64,000 nt of DNA, from assembly GCA_021324855.1 (NCBI GenBank), contig JAJPIG010000018.1, forward strand, positions 1 through 64,000. The letters are read 5' to 3'. This stretch comes from Pseudomonadota bacterium. Its GTDB lineage: Bacteria; Desulfobacterota; Binatia; Binatales; Binataceae. The notes under the pieces are model-generated. The model did not search any database and had not been told where the DNA came from. It saw nothing but the letters and a program-made list of their open reading frames with translations. Positions 8,446-17,689 of the stretch are shown here, piece by piece; the first letter of the stretch is position 1; each line of letters starts with the position of its first letter. The position numbers were made by a program, and so were the translations under genes.

Positions 8446-8857
8446 CGAGAGATTGTCGGCAATGAGATGGATCCCCTTGCCGCCGGGCTGATTGGCGACG
8501 ACCTCGGCGAGAAAGGCGACAAACTCCTGGCTGGTGTTCCGCAGAGAGTTTGGCCCAGCACCTAGCCGCATATGGTGTTATGCGCGGCGTAGAGTGCAGA
8601 ATCCTAGCCTCCAGCGCCGGGGGTCGTTTCTGCACTGCGCGTCCACGGTGGCGCGTACAAGCCCGCCAGCTGCTCGGCCTCGAAACGACCCTTCCACCGA
8701 CTGGTATAGTTCGCGTTGCAACCCAGCGCCTGGCTAATTACCGCGTAGGATTAGCTTTGTGCCAACAGCACATCAGCCGCGCGCGGCGTACATCCTCGGC
8801 CAGCAAAGTGTGCGAGCGCATTCGCTCCTTGAGTTCCCTGCTCTCCCTCGCCGTCAA
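8437..8857 (-). mobile_element. IS630-family transposase relic
   Basis: Reverse-strand pieces in different frames together resemble an IS630 transposase. From a TTG at 8857 comes LTARESRELKERMRSHTLL, then LGCNANYTSRWKGRF (the helix-turn-helix region), VQKRPPALEARIL, and finally EFVAFLAEVVANQ with HLIADNLSAHKT, the catalytic DDE-domain core. At least two frameshifts and an internal deletion separate them, and the C-terminus is absent. Its insertion appears to have cut the alpha/beta hydrolase. It fills most of the 370 bases between the hydrolase fragment and oxalyl-CoA decarboxylase. Confidence 0.8.
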
Positions 8858-8870
8858 ACCTGCATCATGC

Positions 8871-8886
8871 ATGCCTCGTGAGGCAT
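8871..8886. repeat. Palindrome ATGCCTC-GT-GAGGCAT
   Basis: Perfect 7-bp arms around GT, just outside the transposase relic and about 50 bases before the oxalyl-CoA decarboxylase start. It may be a leftover of an IS630 end or an operator for the oxalate genes; the sequence alone does not decide. Confidence 0.4.
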
Positions 8887-8934
8887 GACGGTGTTACCAA
8901 TTTCAATGTTACAGACTGCTAGAGGAAGGAAGAA

Positions 8935-10632
8935 ATGGCTCCATCCGCTGTCACTGACGGCTTCCACATCGTAGTGGATGCGTTAAAGCTTAACGAGATC
9001 GACACCATCTATGGTGTAGCCGGAATCCCGATCACGGACCTGGCTCGGCTGGCGCAGGCGGAAGGCATGCGATACTTCGGGTTCCGCCATGAACAGTCCG
9101 CCGGCTACGCTGCCGGGATCGCCGGCTATCTTACGCGGAAACCCGGAATCTGCCTCACCGTGTCCGCTCCCGGCTTTTTAAACGGTATGGTCGCGCTTGC
9201 GAACGCAACCGTTAACGGCTTCCCGATGATCCAAATCAGCGGCTCAAGCGACCGCGCGATCGTCGATCTCCAGCAAGGCGACTACGAAGAGCTGGATCAG
9301 ATGAACGCCGCGAAGCCGTACACGAAAGCGGCGTTTCGCGTGAATCGTCCCCAGGACATCGGGACCGGCGTGGCTCGTGCGATTCGCGCAGCACTATCCG
9401 GGCGGCCCGGCGGCGTCTATCTCGATCTGACCGCAGACGTGCTGAGCGCGACTCTGGAGGCGGACGCGGCGGCACAGTCGCTGGTGAAGGTGGTGGACCC
9501 GGCTCCGCGGCACATCCCGTCTTCCGAGTCCGTCCAACGCGCCATCCGCCTGTTGGCAGGAGCCGAACGTCCACTGATTATTCTCGGCAAAGGCGCTGCT
9601 TACTCGCAGGCAGACAACGAGATTCGAAAGTGGATCGAAACCACGGGCGTTCCGTTCCTGCCCATGTCGATGGCGAAAGGCCTGCTGCCTGATAATCATC
9701 CGCAATCGGCAGCGGCGGCGCGATCGTTTGTTCTCGGCCAGGCCGATGTAGTGATGCTGATCGGAGCGCGCCTGAATTGGTTGCTCGCGCACGGTAAAGG
9801 CCCGCAATGGTCACCGACGGCGAAATTCGTGCAGGTCGACATCGAGGCGACGGAAATCGACAGTAACCGTCCGATCGCAGCACCAATCGTTGCCGATATC
9901 GGCTCGGCGATGTCGTGTCTGTTGGAGGCCGCCAAGCCTGGGCAAATCAAGCCAAGCGCCGCGTGGCTCGACGCGATCGCGAAGCGCAAACAGCAAAATG
10001 CCGAACGCATGCGGGCGCATCTCGACGCCAATCCGGTCCCGATGAACTTCTATAGCGCGCTTCGTGCGATACGTGACGTGCTTGCTGACCGACCCGACAT
10101 CTACGTGGTTAATGAAGGGGCCAACACCTTGGATTTCGGCCGCAATATCATCGACATGCACGCGCCTCGCAGACGTCTGGACAGTGGCACCTGGGGCGTG
10201 ATGGGCATCGGGATGGGCTATGCGATTGGGGCGGCGGTGGTCAGCGGCAAGCCCGTGGTCGCGATTGAGGGGGACAGCGCGCTGGGCTTCAGCGGCATGG
10301 AGATCGAGACCATCTGCCGCTATCGATTGCCGATTGTGATCGCGGTTTTCAACAACGGCGGTATCTACCGCGGCGATGACATCAATCGCGGTGGAGGCGC
10401 CGATCCTGCCCCGACCGTTCTCATGAAGGAAGCGCGCTACGACAAACTCATCGAAGCGTTCGGCGGCGCCGGCTATCACGTGACGGCTCCGGAAAATCTC
10501 CAACAAGCGCTCAGCGAGGCTTTGGCTTCGGGCAAACCGGCGCTCATCAATTGCGTCATCGACCCGAAGGCCGGAACCGAGAGTGGGCATATTCAGAAGC
10601 TGAACCCGAAAAGTTCGTTGTCCAAGTCATAG
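8935..10632 (+). CDS. oxc: Oxalyl-CoA decarboxylase
   Basis: 565 residues, the normal length. A thiamine-diphosphate enzyme converting oxalyl-CoA to formyl-CoA and CO2. The cofactor-activating glutamate is in [12 protein letters not shown] near residue 57. The TPP/Mg motif runs from [19 protein letters not shown] at about residue 446 to [14 protein letters not shown], and the IYRGDD stretch is specific for this enzyme over other ThDP decarboxylases. AGGAAGGA precedes the ATG. It is followed after 22 bases by the formyl-CoA transferase gene, completing the CoA-dependent oxalate cycle. Other members of the family can act as 2-hydroxyacyl-CoA lyases, but the partner gene supports oxalate. Confidence 0.92.
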   Translation: MAPSAVTDGFHIVVDALKLNEIDTIYGVAGIPITDLARLAQAEGMRYFGFRHEQSAGYAAGIAGYLTRKPGICLTVSAPGFLNGMVALANATVNGFPMIQISGSSDRAIVDLQQGDYEELDQMNAAKPYTKAAFRVNRPQDIGTGVARAIRAALSGRPGGVYLDLTADVLSATLEADAAAQSLVKVVDPAPRHIPSSESVQRAIRLLAGAERPLIILGKGAAYSQADNEIRKWIETTGVPFLPMSMAKGLLPDNHPQSAAAARSFVLGQADVVMLIGARLNWLLAHGKGPQWSPTAKFVQVDIEATEIDSNRPIAAPIVADIGSAMSCLLEAAKPGQIKPSAAWLDAIAKRKQQNAERMRAHLDANPVPMNFYSALRAIRDVLADRPDIYVVNEGANTLDFGRNIIDMHAPRRRLDSGTWGVMGIGMGYAIGAAVVSGKPVVAIEGDSALGFSGMEIETICRYRLPIVIAVFNNGGIYRGDDINRGGGADPAPTVLMKEARYDKLIEAFGGAGYHVTAPENLQQALSEALASGKPALINCVIDPKAGTESGHIQKLNPKSSLSKS

Positions 10633-10654
10633 CAAAAGCAAAAGGAGCGGGACT

Positions 10655-11911
10655 TTGAGCATGGCACTACCTCTCGAAGGAATAAAAATTATCGATTTTA
10701 CGGGCGTTCAGGCGGGACCGGCATGCACACAGTTGTTGGCGTGGTTCGGCGCCGAGGTGCTGAAAGTCGAGCGGCCGGGAGTTGGAGATGTCACGCGCCA
10801 CCAATTGCAGGACATTGCGAACCTCGACGCACTCTACTTCACGATGCTCAACAGCAACAAAAAATCACTCACGCTCAACACCAAGACGCCCGAAGGCAAG
10901 GCGATCATGGAGCAGTTGATTCGCGAGGCCGACGTGCTGGTCGAAAACTTCGCGCCCGGCGCGCTCGACCGGATGGGCTTCACATGGGAGCACATTCAGG
11001 AGCTTAACCCACGGCTGATTTTCGGCTCGATCAAGGGGTTTAACGAAAACTCGCCGTACGCTGACCTCAAGGTTTATGAAAACGTTGCGCAGTGCGCGGG
11101 CGGCGCGGCGTCGACTACGGGATTTTGGGATGGTCCGCCCACGATAAGCGGTGCGGCGCTCGGCGACAGCAACACCGGAATGCACCTGGCCATCGGCATC
11201 CTGACCGCGCTGATTGCGCGTCAAAAGACCGGCAAGGGCCAGAAAGTGGCGGTGTCGATGCAGGATGCGGTATTGAATCTCTGCCGGGTCAAGCTGCGCG
11301 ATCAGGAACGGCTCGATCACGTGGGCTACCTGGAAGAGTATCCTCAGTACCCAAACGGAAAATTTACCGATACGGTGCCCCGCGGCGGGAATGCGGGTGG
11401 CGGCGGGCAACCGGGCTGGATACTCAAATGCAAAGGCTGGCAGACGGATCCGAACGCTTACATCTACTTCACCATCCAGGAGCAGAATTGGGGTCCGACT
11501 TGTCAGGCTATCGGCAAGCCGGAATGGGCGAACGATCCCGCCTACACCACTCCTCGGGCGCGACAGCCGCATATCTTTGACATTTTTGCAGAGATAGAAA
11601 AATGGCTGGCGGACAAGACCAAGCATGAAGCCGTCGAAATCCTGCGGAAGTTTGGGGTGCCATGCGCGCCGGTGCTGTCGATGAAAGAGATCGCCAATGA
11701 TCCGGCGCTGCGCGCGAGCGGATCGATCGTTGAGGTGGACGAGGAATTGCGCGGCAAATATCTCACCGTCGGCAGCCCCATCAAGTTCTCGGATTTCACG
11801 CCGAAGATTACCGGCGCTCCGCTGCTCGGGGAGCATACTGATGAGGTGCTTACACGACTCGGCTACAGCGCGGATCAGATCGCAAAGATGCGTAGCAACA
11901 AAATCGTCTGA
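10655..11911 (+). CDS. frc: Formyl-CoA:oxalate CoA-transferase
   Basis: 418-residue class III CoA-transferase moving CoA from formyl-CoA to oxalate. The catalytic aspartate is in LGDSNTGMH near residue 171 (Asp169 in the Oxalobacter enzyme), and the GGGGQPG glycine loop near residue 250 is the signature that separates Frc from carnitine or bile-acid CoA-transferases. The TTG at 10655 is the likely start: AAAGGAG is eight bases before it and fourteen from the ATG two codons later. It forms an operon with oxc. Confidence 0.92.
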   Translation: MSMALPLEGIKIIDFTGVQAGPACTQLLAWFGAEVLKVERPGVGDVTRHQLQDIANLDALYFTMLNSNKKSLTLNTKTPEGKAIMEQLIREADVLVENFAPGALDRMGFTWEHIQELNPRLIFGSIKGFNENSPYADLKVYENVAQCAGGAASTTGFWDGPPTISGAALGDSNTGMHLAIGILTALIARQKTGKGQKVAVSMQDAVLNLCRVKLRDQERLDHVGYLEEYPQYPNGKFTDTVPRGGNAGGGGQPGWILKCKGWQTDPNAYIYFTIQEQNWGPTCQAIGKPEWANDPAYTTPRARQPHIFDIFAEIEKWLADKTKHEAVEILRKFGVPCAPVLSMKEIANDPALRASGSIVEVDEELRGKYLTVGSPIKFSDFTPKITGAPLLGEHTDEVLTRLGYSADQIAKMRSNKIV

Positions 11912-11957
11912 CGCAGCGCGAGGACCGAAGCGACTGAACGCCCAATCGATCTTCCAT

Positions 11958-12158
11958 TTAATCCGTCGTCAAGCGCGGACGAGGTCGCCCGATTGTCTTG
12001 ACCGATCCGGGCGCCGATGGAGGTCGAGCGAAGGAACGATCCTCAGTATAAAGATGCCCGCAACAATTGCCGTTGGCGAGCTTATCCACGGTCGCCGGGA
12101 TGCCTACGACTTTCGGTTCGAGGGCGATCACCCCGTCGATGAACAGGGCTGCTGGCGC
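11958..12158 (-). pseudogene. Unidentified coding relic
   Basis: The reverse strand keeps an open 66-codon stretch containing ALFIDGVIALEPKVVGIP and NCCGHLYTEDRSFA that ends at a TAA (11958-11960). It has protein-like composition but no visible start, and the preceding bases continue in another frame. I do not recognise the family. It fills part of the 628-base gap after frc and is probably debris. Confidence 0.3.
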
Positions 12159-12265
12159 GCGAACTTTTTATCAGTCGCCTGCGGCGCGACGAGTCCTGCC
12201 AGAAATGCGGCGGCGCGACGACTTGAGGAATATCGAAACGAACGCCTCGCAAATCGACCTCGAGG

Positions 12266-12478
12266 GTGGACCACTTGTTGGGCACGACGCGGGCCGTCAG
12301 AAAACGGCTCGATCTGAACCGTCCCGTCGAGCCAGAGGTTATCGAGCGATGCATCGAGGTCGCCTTGCAAGCGCGCCCACTGGGCTTCACGGCGAAACGG
12401 CACATTTCGTTGTCGCCGCCGACCGGCAAAAGCGGCCCGCGATTGCCTCAGCCATGCAGAACTCAATAAAGAACCGAG
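12266..12478 (+). pseudogene. Nitroreductase-family fragment with frameshift
   Basis: The frame from 12266 gives DHLLGTTRAVRKRLDLN and PVEPEVIERCIEVALQA, the first helices of FMN-dependent nitroreductases. Near 12374 the match jumps to another frame as APTGLHGETAHFVVAADRQK, the FMN-binding strand region, and ends about 12478. The C-terminal two thirds are absent. It is a non-functional relic; the rest of the 11912-12540 gap shows nothing else I can support apart from the reverse-strand relic at 11958-12158. Confidence 0.6.
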
Positions 12479-12539
12479 GGCAGATACGCGCCAGACGGTC
12501 CGCCTTAGAGGCTTTCGGTCAGCTATAAACTCTAAAAAT

Positions 12540-13418
12540 TCAATAGTGAGCAGCGGGTGTATTGCTGAGAATCGCAGTCACTCCGAGAATCGCGATCAGC
12601 AGAATCGATTCGACAGTCACGTTCCTCAGCAAAAGATCGGGCGTCGAGCCTTTCTCGATTGCCGGAACCAGACGATAGCGGTTATAACCGCCGATGCTCA
12701 TCACAACCGCGAACAGCACCATCTTCACTAAGAGGGTGCGGCCGTATGCAGAATAAAGGAGGTGATCGAGCATCAAACCCAATGAATTGTAGGCGTTGTA
12801 AATACCGGTCAGTATCACGACGGCCACGGAGTATCCGGCCGTTCGCGAGACACGCGGCGCGGTTCGCTCAACCCATTCGTCGCCGAGCTTGGTCCGGGTG
12901 AAACCAAGCCACATTCCCACCAGCGCTCCAATCCAGAGACTGGCTGCGAGTTGATGAATGAAGTACGGGATGACCACCGGCAGACCTTTGTCGATCGCGT
13001 GGCTCGAAAGACTGCCAAGCAAAAGAAGCGCTGCTGCTGCGGCCGAAATGGCTACGACCCCGACGAAGTGTTGCATAGGCAGCCAAGTAGCGATCGTTAG
13101 CAGAACGGCGAACTTCAGGCGCCAAACCCACATGCGGCCCATGTGAGTCTCGCTTATTACTTCGGGCAGCAAAGCGAATGCCTTGCTCAACGGCACCTTC
13201 GCCATCGTGGAAGTATCGACGAGCAGTCCCAAAGGTGAGAGCGCCAACGTCACCGCTGAAAGTGCACGCCATAATGGTACACACGTTCGCTGCAAGTCGC
13301 GGCGCTCGCTTGGGTCGGCGGGCGCAATCCAGATTGTAAATGTCACGGTCCCAAGGATCAAAATCTCCATTGCCAGCAAAGGCCACGCCGCGAGCGCACC
13401 TTCTGTTATCGAACTCAT
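12540..13418 (-). CDS. copD: CopD-family copper resistance membrane protein
   Basis: 292 residues with about eight membrane helices. The middle contains SHAIDKGLPVVIPYFIHQLAASLWIGALVGMW, the conserved CopD/YebZ region whose histidines are proposed copper ligands. It probably moves copper across the inner membrane, working with periplasmic CopC. The start overlaps the end of copC by four bases, so the two are translationally coupled. It is the last gene of a five-gene operon. Confidence 0.85.
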   Translation of the reverse strand: MSSITEGALAAWPLLAMEILILGTVTFTIWIAPADPSERRDLQRTCVPLWRALSAVTLALSPLGLLVDTSTMAKVPLSKAFALLPEVISETHMGRMWVWRLKFAVLLTIATWLPMQHFVGVVAISAAAAALLLLGSLSSHAIDKGLPVVIPYFIHQLAASLWIGALVGMWLGFTRTKLGDEWVERTAPRVSRTAGYSVAVVILTGIYNAYNSLGLMLDHLLYSAYGRTLLVKMVLFAVVMSIGGYNRYRLVPAIEKGSTPDLLLRNVTVESILLIAILGVTAILSNTPAAHY

Positions 13419-13801
13419 GGCTTACTTCTGGAGACAATGAAGTCGTAGGAGCCTTCGGTACGATGGCCGTCTTCGGAGACGACGCTCCACCTGACCGTGT
13501 AGTGACCGGGCTTGAGTGGCTTTAGCTCGACTGAAAGCGTCCGATGGTCGGGTCCGACGCTCGGCGGACCCGTTATCTGTTCCTGGCCGGCTCCGTCGAT
13601 GACCTGAAGCTTTGCGAATAGAGACTCGATGGGAGCGTCATAAGTAATGCTTACTTTGGACGGAGGCGTGGTTATGGTGGAACCCACCAGCGGTTGCTCT
13701 TCATTTGGGAACGCGTGAGCCCAGGCAATCGCAAATTCGCCGGGCCACGTCATAATAACGGCAAGCATCGCGAGGGATGCGATTACACTAATTCGATTCA
13801 T
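13415..13801 (-). CDS. copC: CopC periplasmic copper-binding protein
   Basis: 128 residues. A signal peptide ends in FAIAWAHAFP, so the mature protein would begin at or near the histidine of AHAFP, the N-terminal copper ligand of CopC. The beta-sandwich then shows LVGSTITTPPSKVSITYDAPIE and the closing DGHRTEGSYDFIV with the second histidine. It binds copper in the periplasm. It overlaps copD by four bases and the upstream gene by four. Confidence 0.88.
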   Translation of the reverse strand: MNRISVIASLAMLAVIMTWPGEFAIAWAHAFPNEEQPLVGSTITTPPSKVSITYDAPIESLFAKLQVIDGAGQEQITGPPSVGPDHRTLSVELKPLKPGHYTVRWSVVSEDGHRTEGSYDFIVSRSKP

Positions 13802-14724
13802 TTGAAAGGTGTCCAGTTGCTTTTCGGAATAATGTCATCAATGAACAGATCCAGCAGGCCGATTACTGCCGCGTGATTATTCAGCACCGTGGCATTGTTG
13901 AGCGCGAACTGGGTCGCGACGCTCAGCTCGATGTAGTAGTTCATGAAGGCCAGGCCGGGCGTGATCAGAATTTGGGGAAAAGTCTGTCCGGAAGGTCCGC
14001 TGATGAGCTGGTCATAATTGAACTCGGTGTACAGATACATGTTACGAAACGGCCACATAAGGCCGATGTCGCGCACATTGTTGCTGAGGTAGGGTAGCGA
14101 ATACTCGATTACGTTATCGGCAAAGATTTCGTGCCAGGTTCGGCCACCGAGTGCGGGGATGTAACCAAAATCGCCCTGAACTCCCAAAGGGCGCAGATAC
14201 TTAAGCAGGCCCTCGTGCGGAAGGTCGCCAAAGCCTTTTGCCCACAGCAATTCCGGTCCGAGCTGCGTATGGTTTTGGTCTTCGACCGACGGATTACCTG
14301 TGGGCAGGATGAACTTGGCGCCGATTGAAAGCCTGAACTCGTGTTCCGGAACTGTGAGAAAAGCCCACTTCAGAAGCAGTTCCAAGTCGTTAAAGCCGCT
14401 CATCCCATGGCCTTGCTTGGGCGACTGGTCAAGCCATTCGGAGCCAATTTCCAAGCTGACCAAGCCCCCGCCCGGCACGCCGTTGGAATAGGATTCCGGC
14501 GCTGGAACAATCACCTTCTCGAACGAAAAGCCGAGCGAGAACTGGCGCCCGTCAGCAGTCCAAGTCTCCTGGGGCCTAAGGATGTCGAATTCGTTTTTTG
14601 GATTGGCGTCATCAGTGACAACGGGTTCCAGGAACGTGTAATCGCCGACCGTGCCATGGGCCCATGCCTTCGCCCTCGGCGCAATCAGTACCAATACAAG
14701 AACGGACACACGAAGCCGTTGCAT
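13798..14724 (-). CDS. Outer-membrane beta-barrel-like protein of the copper operon
   Basis: 308 residues from the ATG at 14724. The signal peptide MQRLRVSVLVLVLIAPRAKA is followed by a long alternation of aromatic and polar residues with strand-like blocks (EFRLSIGAKFILPTG, NMYLYTEFNYDQLI, YYIELSVATQFALN), as in MetA-like/outer-membrane barrel families. I infer an outer-membrane location. Its four-base overlap with copC ties it to copper handling. The longer reading from 14796 would place charged residues before the signal peptide. Confidence 0.6.
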   Translation of the reverse strand: MQRLRVSVLVLVLIAPRAKAWAHGTVGDYTFLEPVVTDDANPKNEFDILRPQETWTADGRQFSLGFSFEKVIVPAPESYSNGVPGGGLVSLEIGSEWLDQSPKQGHGMSGFNDLELLLKWAFLTVPEHEFRLSIGAKFILPTGNPSVEDQNHTQLGPELLWAKGFGDLPHEGLLKYLRPLGVQGDFGYIPALGGRTWHEIFADNVIEYSLPYLSNNVRDIGLMWPFRNMYLYTEFNYDQLISGPSGQTFPQILITPGLAFMNYYIELSVATQFALNNATVLNNHAAVIGLLDLFIDDIIPKSNWTPFK

Positions 14725-14827
14725 AAATTTGTTTTCCCTCGGTGAACCGCAATCCACCCACCCGCACCGGCGCACACGCACGAAAATCGCGCACATGCAT
14801 CATCTAAAAATGTTAAGGAAGGAACAG

Positions 14828-15136
14828 TTAGCCCGGCAGCTTCGGGGGAGGTGGGTCAGGCGCCTCGCTCTCCTGAATTACCGAAGAAGTCCGGTATTCC
14901 GGCGCGGTCCCGGAAAGGAAAAGTCTCTGGATAGACGGCCCGCTAACGAGAGGTACCGCAGAGAAGCCGGAACCATGGTTCACGCCTGGAAGCGGATGAC
15001 ATATATTTAACGTGAAAGTCGGTGCGTCATGGTTCACCATAATGGCGATGCCGGAAAGCATTGGCATCCCGCCTATGAACAGCGCTATTATTAGCGCTTC
15101 GGCAATCAGCGCAGAAAAGTCGCGCTGCCGGCTCAA
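14828..15136 (-). CDS. Small single-pass membrane protein of the copper operon
   Basis: 102 residues if started at the TTG at 15136, which overlaps the upstream TGA in a TTGA junction. One hydrophobic helix (FSALIAEALIIALFIGG) is followed by HDAPTFTLNICHPLPGVNHGSG, rich in His and Cys, and a proline-rich tail (APDPPPPKLPG). The exported part could bind metal; I do not recognise a named family. The start is chosen from the overlap, not from a strong ribosome site. Confidence 0.5.
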   Translation of the reverse strand: MSRQRDFSALIAEALIIALFIGGMPMLSGIAIMVNHDAPTFTLNICHPLPGVNHGSGFSAVPLVSGPSIQRLFLSGTAPEYRTSSVIQESEAPDPPPPKLPG

Positions 15137-15585
15137 AAGAGCCACTTTCCCGCCTCGACGTCGGTCACCTTTATCGTCACCTGACCGCCGGTAGTCCTGC
15201 TTGCCAACGGTACTGGAACGCACGACATCTTGCCGACATTCATGTCCTTGACTGGGTAGCGGTTGCCGCAGAGACGGCAGATCAGATAACCGTCAGAATA
15301 GGTATAGCCCTTCTGGAACTTGTAACATTGGCCGCAAGCATTGAAGGCCGCGTGTAGCGCACCAGTTGAATCGCGGGCCAGAAGAAACCGGAGCTTTTGC
15401 CCTGCGCGGTCTTTATAGCAGAAGGCACGAACCGTCCCAGGCGCGACGTCACTCAGCTTGACGGTTAAGCTGCCAACGCCATTCAGCAGGGTACAAGCAG
15501 ATTCGGAGAGCGAGTTAGTTACCGCCGCACCAACTACCAGGAGGGTCGCGAGCAGCGCAAAAACTTTAAAGGACGGCACTCGCAT
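15133..15585 (-). CDS. DUF2318 metal-binding protein
   Basis: 150 residues with an N-terminal signal or anchor (FKVFALLATLLVVGAAV). The C-terminal half has two CxxC pairs in FNACGQCYKFQKG and LICRLCGNRYPV followed by a single Cys near KMSCVPVPL, the DUF2318 pattern. Such proteins are exported and thought to bind iron or copper. It is the first gene of the operon that continues to CopC and CopD, which suggests a role in copper or redox-metal acquisition. Confidence 0.75.
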   Translation of the reverse strand: MRVPSFKVFALLATLLVVGAAVTNSLSESACTLLNGVGSLTVKLSDVAPGTVRAFCYKDRAGQKLRFLLARDSTGALHAAFNACGQCYKFQKGYTYSDGYLICRLCGNRYPVKDMNVGKMSCVPVPLASRTTGGQVTIKVTDVEAGKWLF

Positions 15586-15737
15586 CGTCTGCGAACGGTA
15601 CGACAGAATATTTCTGCGGTCAAGACGGCGGACATTGCAGTCAGTATTCCAGGCAAGGGTTTCTCGCCAAAAATATGGCCAGGATGACGGCCTGGAGTGA
15701 TCGTCCGCGCGGCCGTAAGCCGCAGCTTGTCAGCTCT

Positions 15738-16799
15738 TCAGCGCAACCGATATTTTTCAGTGAGGATGGGAACCACCCGCATCTGCAGATCGTTGAGCCC
15801 CCGAATAAATTCGGGAAAGCAGAACATCACCCCATCGAGATTCCCTTCCCGAGCCCAGCCGTTGATGACCGAGGCAATCGTCTCTGGCCCTCCGACCAGC
15901 GGTTGACATCCGAAGAAAACGAATTTTTTGGCGATATCCTGGACCAGTTCACCTGACGGTCCCTGCATCATCGCAACCACGTTCTTGAGTGCCTCAGTGT
16001 CGGCGCCGGAACAGTAGTACTCGAAAAGCTCATTGGCGTGCGCGTCGCTCTCGCCCTGGATCAGCGTGACTACCGTATAAGTTTTGATCGGACGCCCCGC
16101 ATCTTGCGCCAATTCCTTCATCCGCCGACCGAGCGTAATCACCTCGTCGAGCGTGCGGCCGCCAATAAAGGAATGGGTGCCGTAGCGCGCGGTGAAGCGC
16201 ATCCCGGGATCTGAAATGCCGGCACATACGATGTCGGGGTGTGGTTTGCGCAGCGGCTTCGGATCAGACCTGCAATCCTTGAGCTGAAAATGCTTGCCTC
16301 TGTGAGTGACGCTTTCCTCGTTCCAGAGCCGCATGACCAACTGGATCCATTCTGCCGCGTACTCATACCGGTAAGAGTCATAATTCGGCGGCAACAGGCC
16401 CATCTGCGCGGTCTCGTCGAGATAAGCGCCGGTTACGATGTTGATGCCGGAGCGGCCACGGCTGATGTCATCGATGGTCGCCACCATTTTGGCGGCGACT
16501 GCGGGCGGTAACAGCAGCGGCTGCACCGAGGCGTAAATTCTGACCTTGTGAGTGACCGCCGCGAGCGCCGCCATCAGGGTCAAAGACTCCAGCGAGAAGT
16601 CCCAGAAGCGCGTCTCACCTCCGTAGCCGCGCCATTTCGACATGCTGAAGACGAAATCAAAGCCGATCTTCTCTGCGAGCTGACAGATCTCGCGGTTGAG
16701 ATTGAAGGTTGGCATGTATTGCGGCGCGGTCGTGGAGATAATCCAGCCGTTGTTGCCGGTGGGTATAAAGACCCCAAGTTCCAGATGCTTGGTCACCAT
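15738..16799 (-). CDS. RutA-like flavin-dependent monooxygenase (LLM class)
   Basis: 353 residues. It keeps the RutA opening (GVFIPTGNNGWIIS, APQYMPTFNLN), SMSKWRGYGGETRFWD, LESLTLMAALAAVT, and ATIDDISRGRSGINIVTG. RutA uses FMNH2 and O2 to open the uracil ring between N3 and C4; close relatives attack other N-heterocycles, amides or sulfonates. It lies nine bases after the TetR gene on the same strand, so the pair is probably one transcript. The rest of the Rut pathway is absent except for an isochorismatase-fold protein, so the substrate is probably not uracil. Confidence 0.8.
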   Translation of the reverse strand: MVTKHLELGVFIPTGNNGWIISTTAPQYMPTFNLNREICQLAEKIGFDFVFSMSKWRGYGGETRFWDFSLESLTLMAALAAVTHKVRIYASVQPLLLPPAVAAKMVATIDDISRGRSGINIVTGAYLDETAQMGLLPPNYDSYRYEYAAEWIQLVMRLWNEESVTHRGKHFQLKDCRSDPKPLRKPHPDIVCAGISDPGMRFTARYGTHSFIGGRTLDEVITLGRRMKELAQDAGRPIKTYTVVTLIQGESDAHANELFEYYCSGADTEALKNVVAMMQGPSGELVQDIAKKFVFFGCQPLVGGPETIASVINGWAREGNLDGVMFCFPEFIRGLNDLQMRVVPILTEKYRLR

Positions 16800-16808
16800 T
16801 AAACAGCC

Positions 16809-17531
16809 CTAATCCGGCGGTCGCGCACTCGATCGATTGGTTTTCAGGATTTGACTCGCGCTTGGCCTGCCGTTCGTCCTTGAAATGCGTCTTCGCTTGC
16901 CAGCCGCCCGTTTGCGAGTACCCCTCAGGCCGGCAATCGAGAATTGCGTAATGTGTTCGACCAGACGATCGATGAAGTCCGTGGTGATCACATCGTCCGG
17001 ATAGAGCCGCGCCAGTATCAGGCGAGTATAGGGATAGAGCAGACACTGACCCGCGACGCTGTTGCTGCACATCCTGAGACGCTCGCTGCTGATCTCATCG
17101 CCGAGGAATTCCTTCACCGCTTCGGTCAATTGATCGGCGTAATGCCGAACGTCGCTCTCTACGATCTCCTCGAAGAAGTCGGTTGGCTCCGCCAGCTCAC
17201 GGCAGATTAGTTTCCCGTACCACGCCAGATTCGGATCGAAAAATCGCATCAGGTAATTTCGAACTAACGCGCGCAGCCGAAGTTCCGGGGTCGCACCCTT
17301 GGGCTTGGGATCGAACGGGTAAGTTTCAACGACGCGTGCGCTGGCGTAGCGGACCACTTCACCGTAGAGCGTTTCCTTGTCGCGAAAATGATAATTAATC
17401 GCGGCGACGTTGGCGCCGGCGCGGTCGCAGATCTGGCGGACGGTCGCAGCCCGAAAGCCGTGTTCGGCAAACACTTCGCCGGCCGCCTGCAATAGGCGTT
17501 GACTGGTAGGTTCAACGGGTGGTCTTGCCAT
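16809..17531 (-). CDS. TetR/AcrR regulator with CecR-like C-terminal domain
   Basis: 240 residues. The N-terminal helix-turn-helix reads RLLQAAGEVFAEHGFRAATVRQICDRAGANVAAINYHF, and the following KETLYGEVVRYA is characteristic of CecR (DUF1956) regulators. The C-terminal domain would bind a pathway compound. It is divergent from the LigB gene; the intervening region holds a CTTGAC-type element repeated upstream of a second locus at 27.2 kb, suggesting autoregulation and control of both gene groups. The basic tail KRAAGKRRRISRTNGR is unusual. Confidence 0.85.
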   Translation of the reverse strand: MARPPVEPTSQRLLQAAGEVFAEHGFRAATVRQICDRAGANVAAINYHFRDKETLYGEVVRYASARVVETYPFDPKPKGATPELRLRALVRNYLMRFFDPNLAWYGKLICRELAEPTDFFEEIVESDVRHYADQLTEAVKEFLGDEISSERLRMCSNSVAGQCLLYPYTRLILARLYPDDVITTDFIDRLVEHITQFSIAGLRGTRKRAAGKRRRISRTNGRPSASQILKTNRSSARPPD

Positions 17532-17588
17532 GAGCGCCGAGTATAGCGTATCGGACCAAAAAGCTTAGACACCGGTTTGGAACAGCTC

Positions 17589-17640
17589 CTTCAAACAGCC
17601 GCTTGACTTTTTTTTCAAATCGCCATTAGTCTCGGACGGC
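17589..17640 (+). promoter_or_regulatory. Putative TetR operator overlapping a -35 box (copy 1)
   Basis: TTCAAACA followed by CGCTTGAC (17601-17607), a T-run and TCAA (17615-17618) forms an imperfect inverted repeat TTGA...TCAA in the 158-base gap between the divergent TetR and LigB genes. TTGACT with a 17-base spacer to TTAGTC could be the LigB promoter. The same arrangement recurs at 27161-27191 with perfect arms. Confidence 0.5.
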
Positions 17641-17689
17641 GCGCTATCCAGGTCGGGGAAGCGCGCGAAAATTTCGGGACAGCCTGACG

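Noticed and set aside
7664-8635. 323-codon reverse frame over the MFS gene
   Set aside because: Only its first 30 or so codons (VQKRPPALEARIL) are transposase relic; the rest is MFS shadow.
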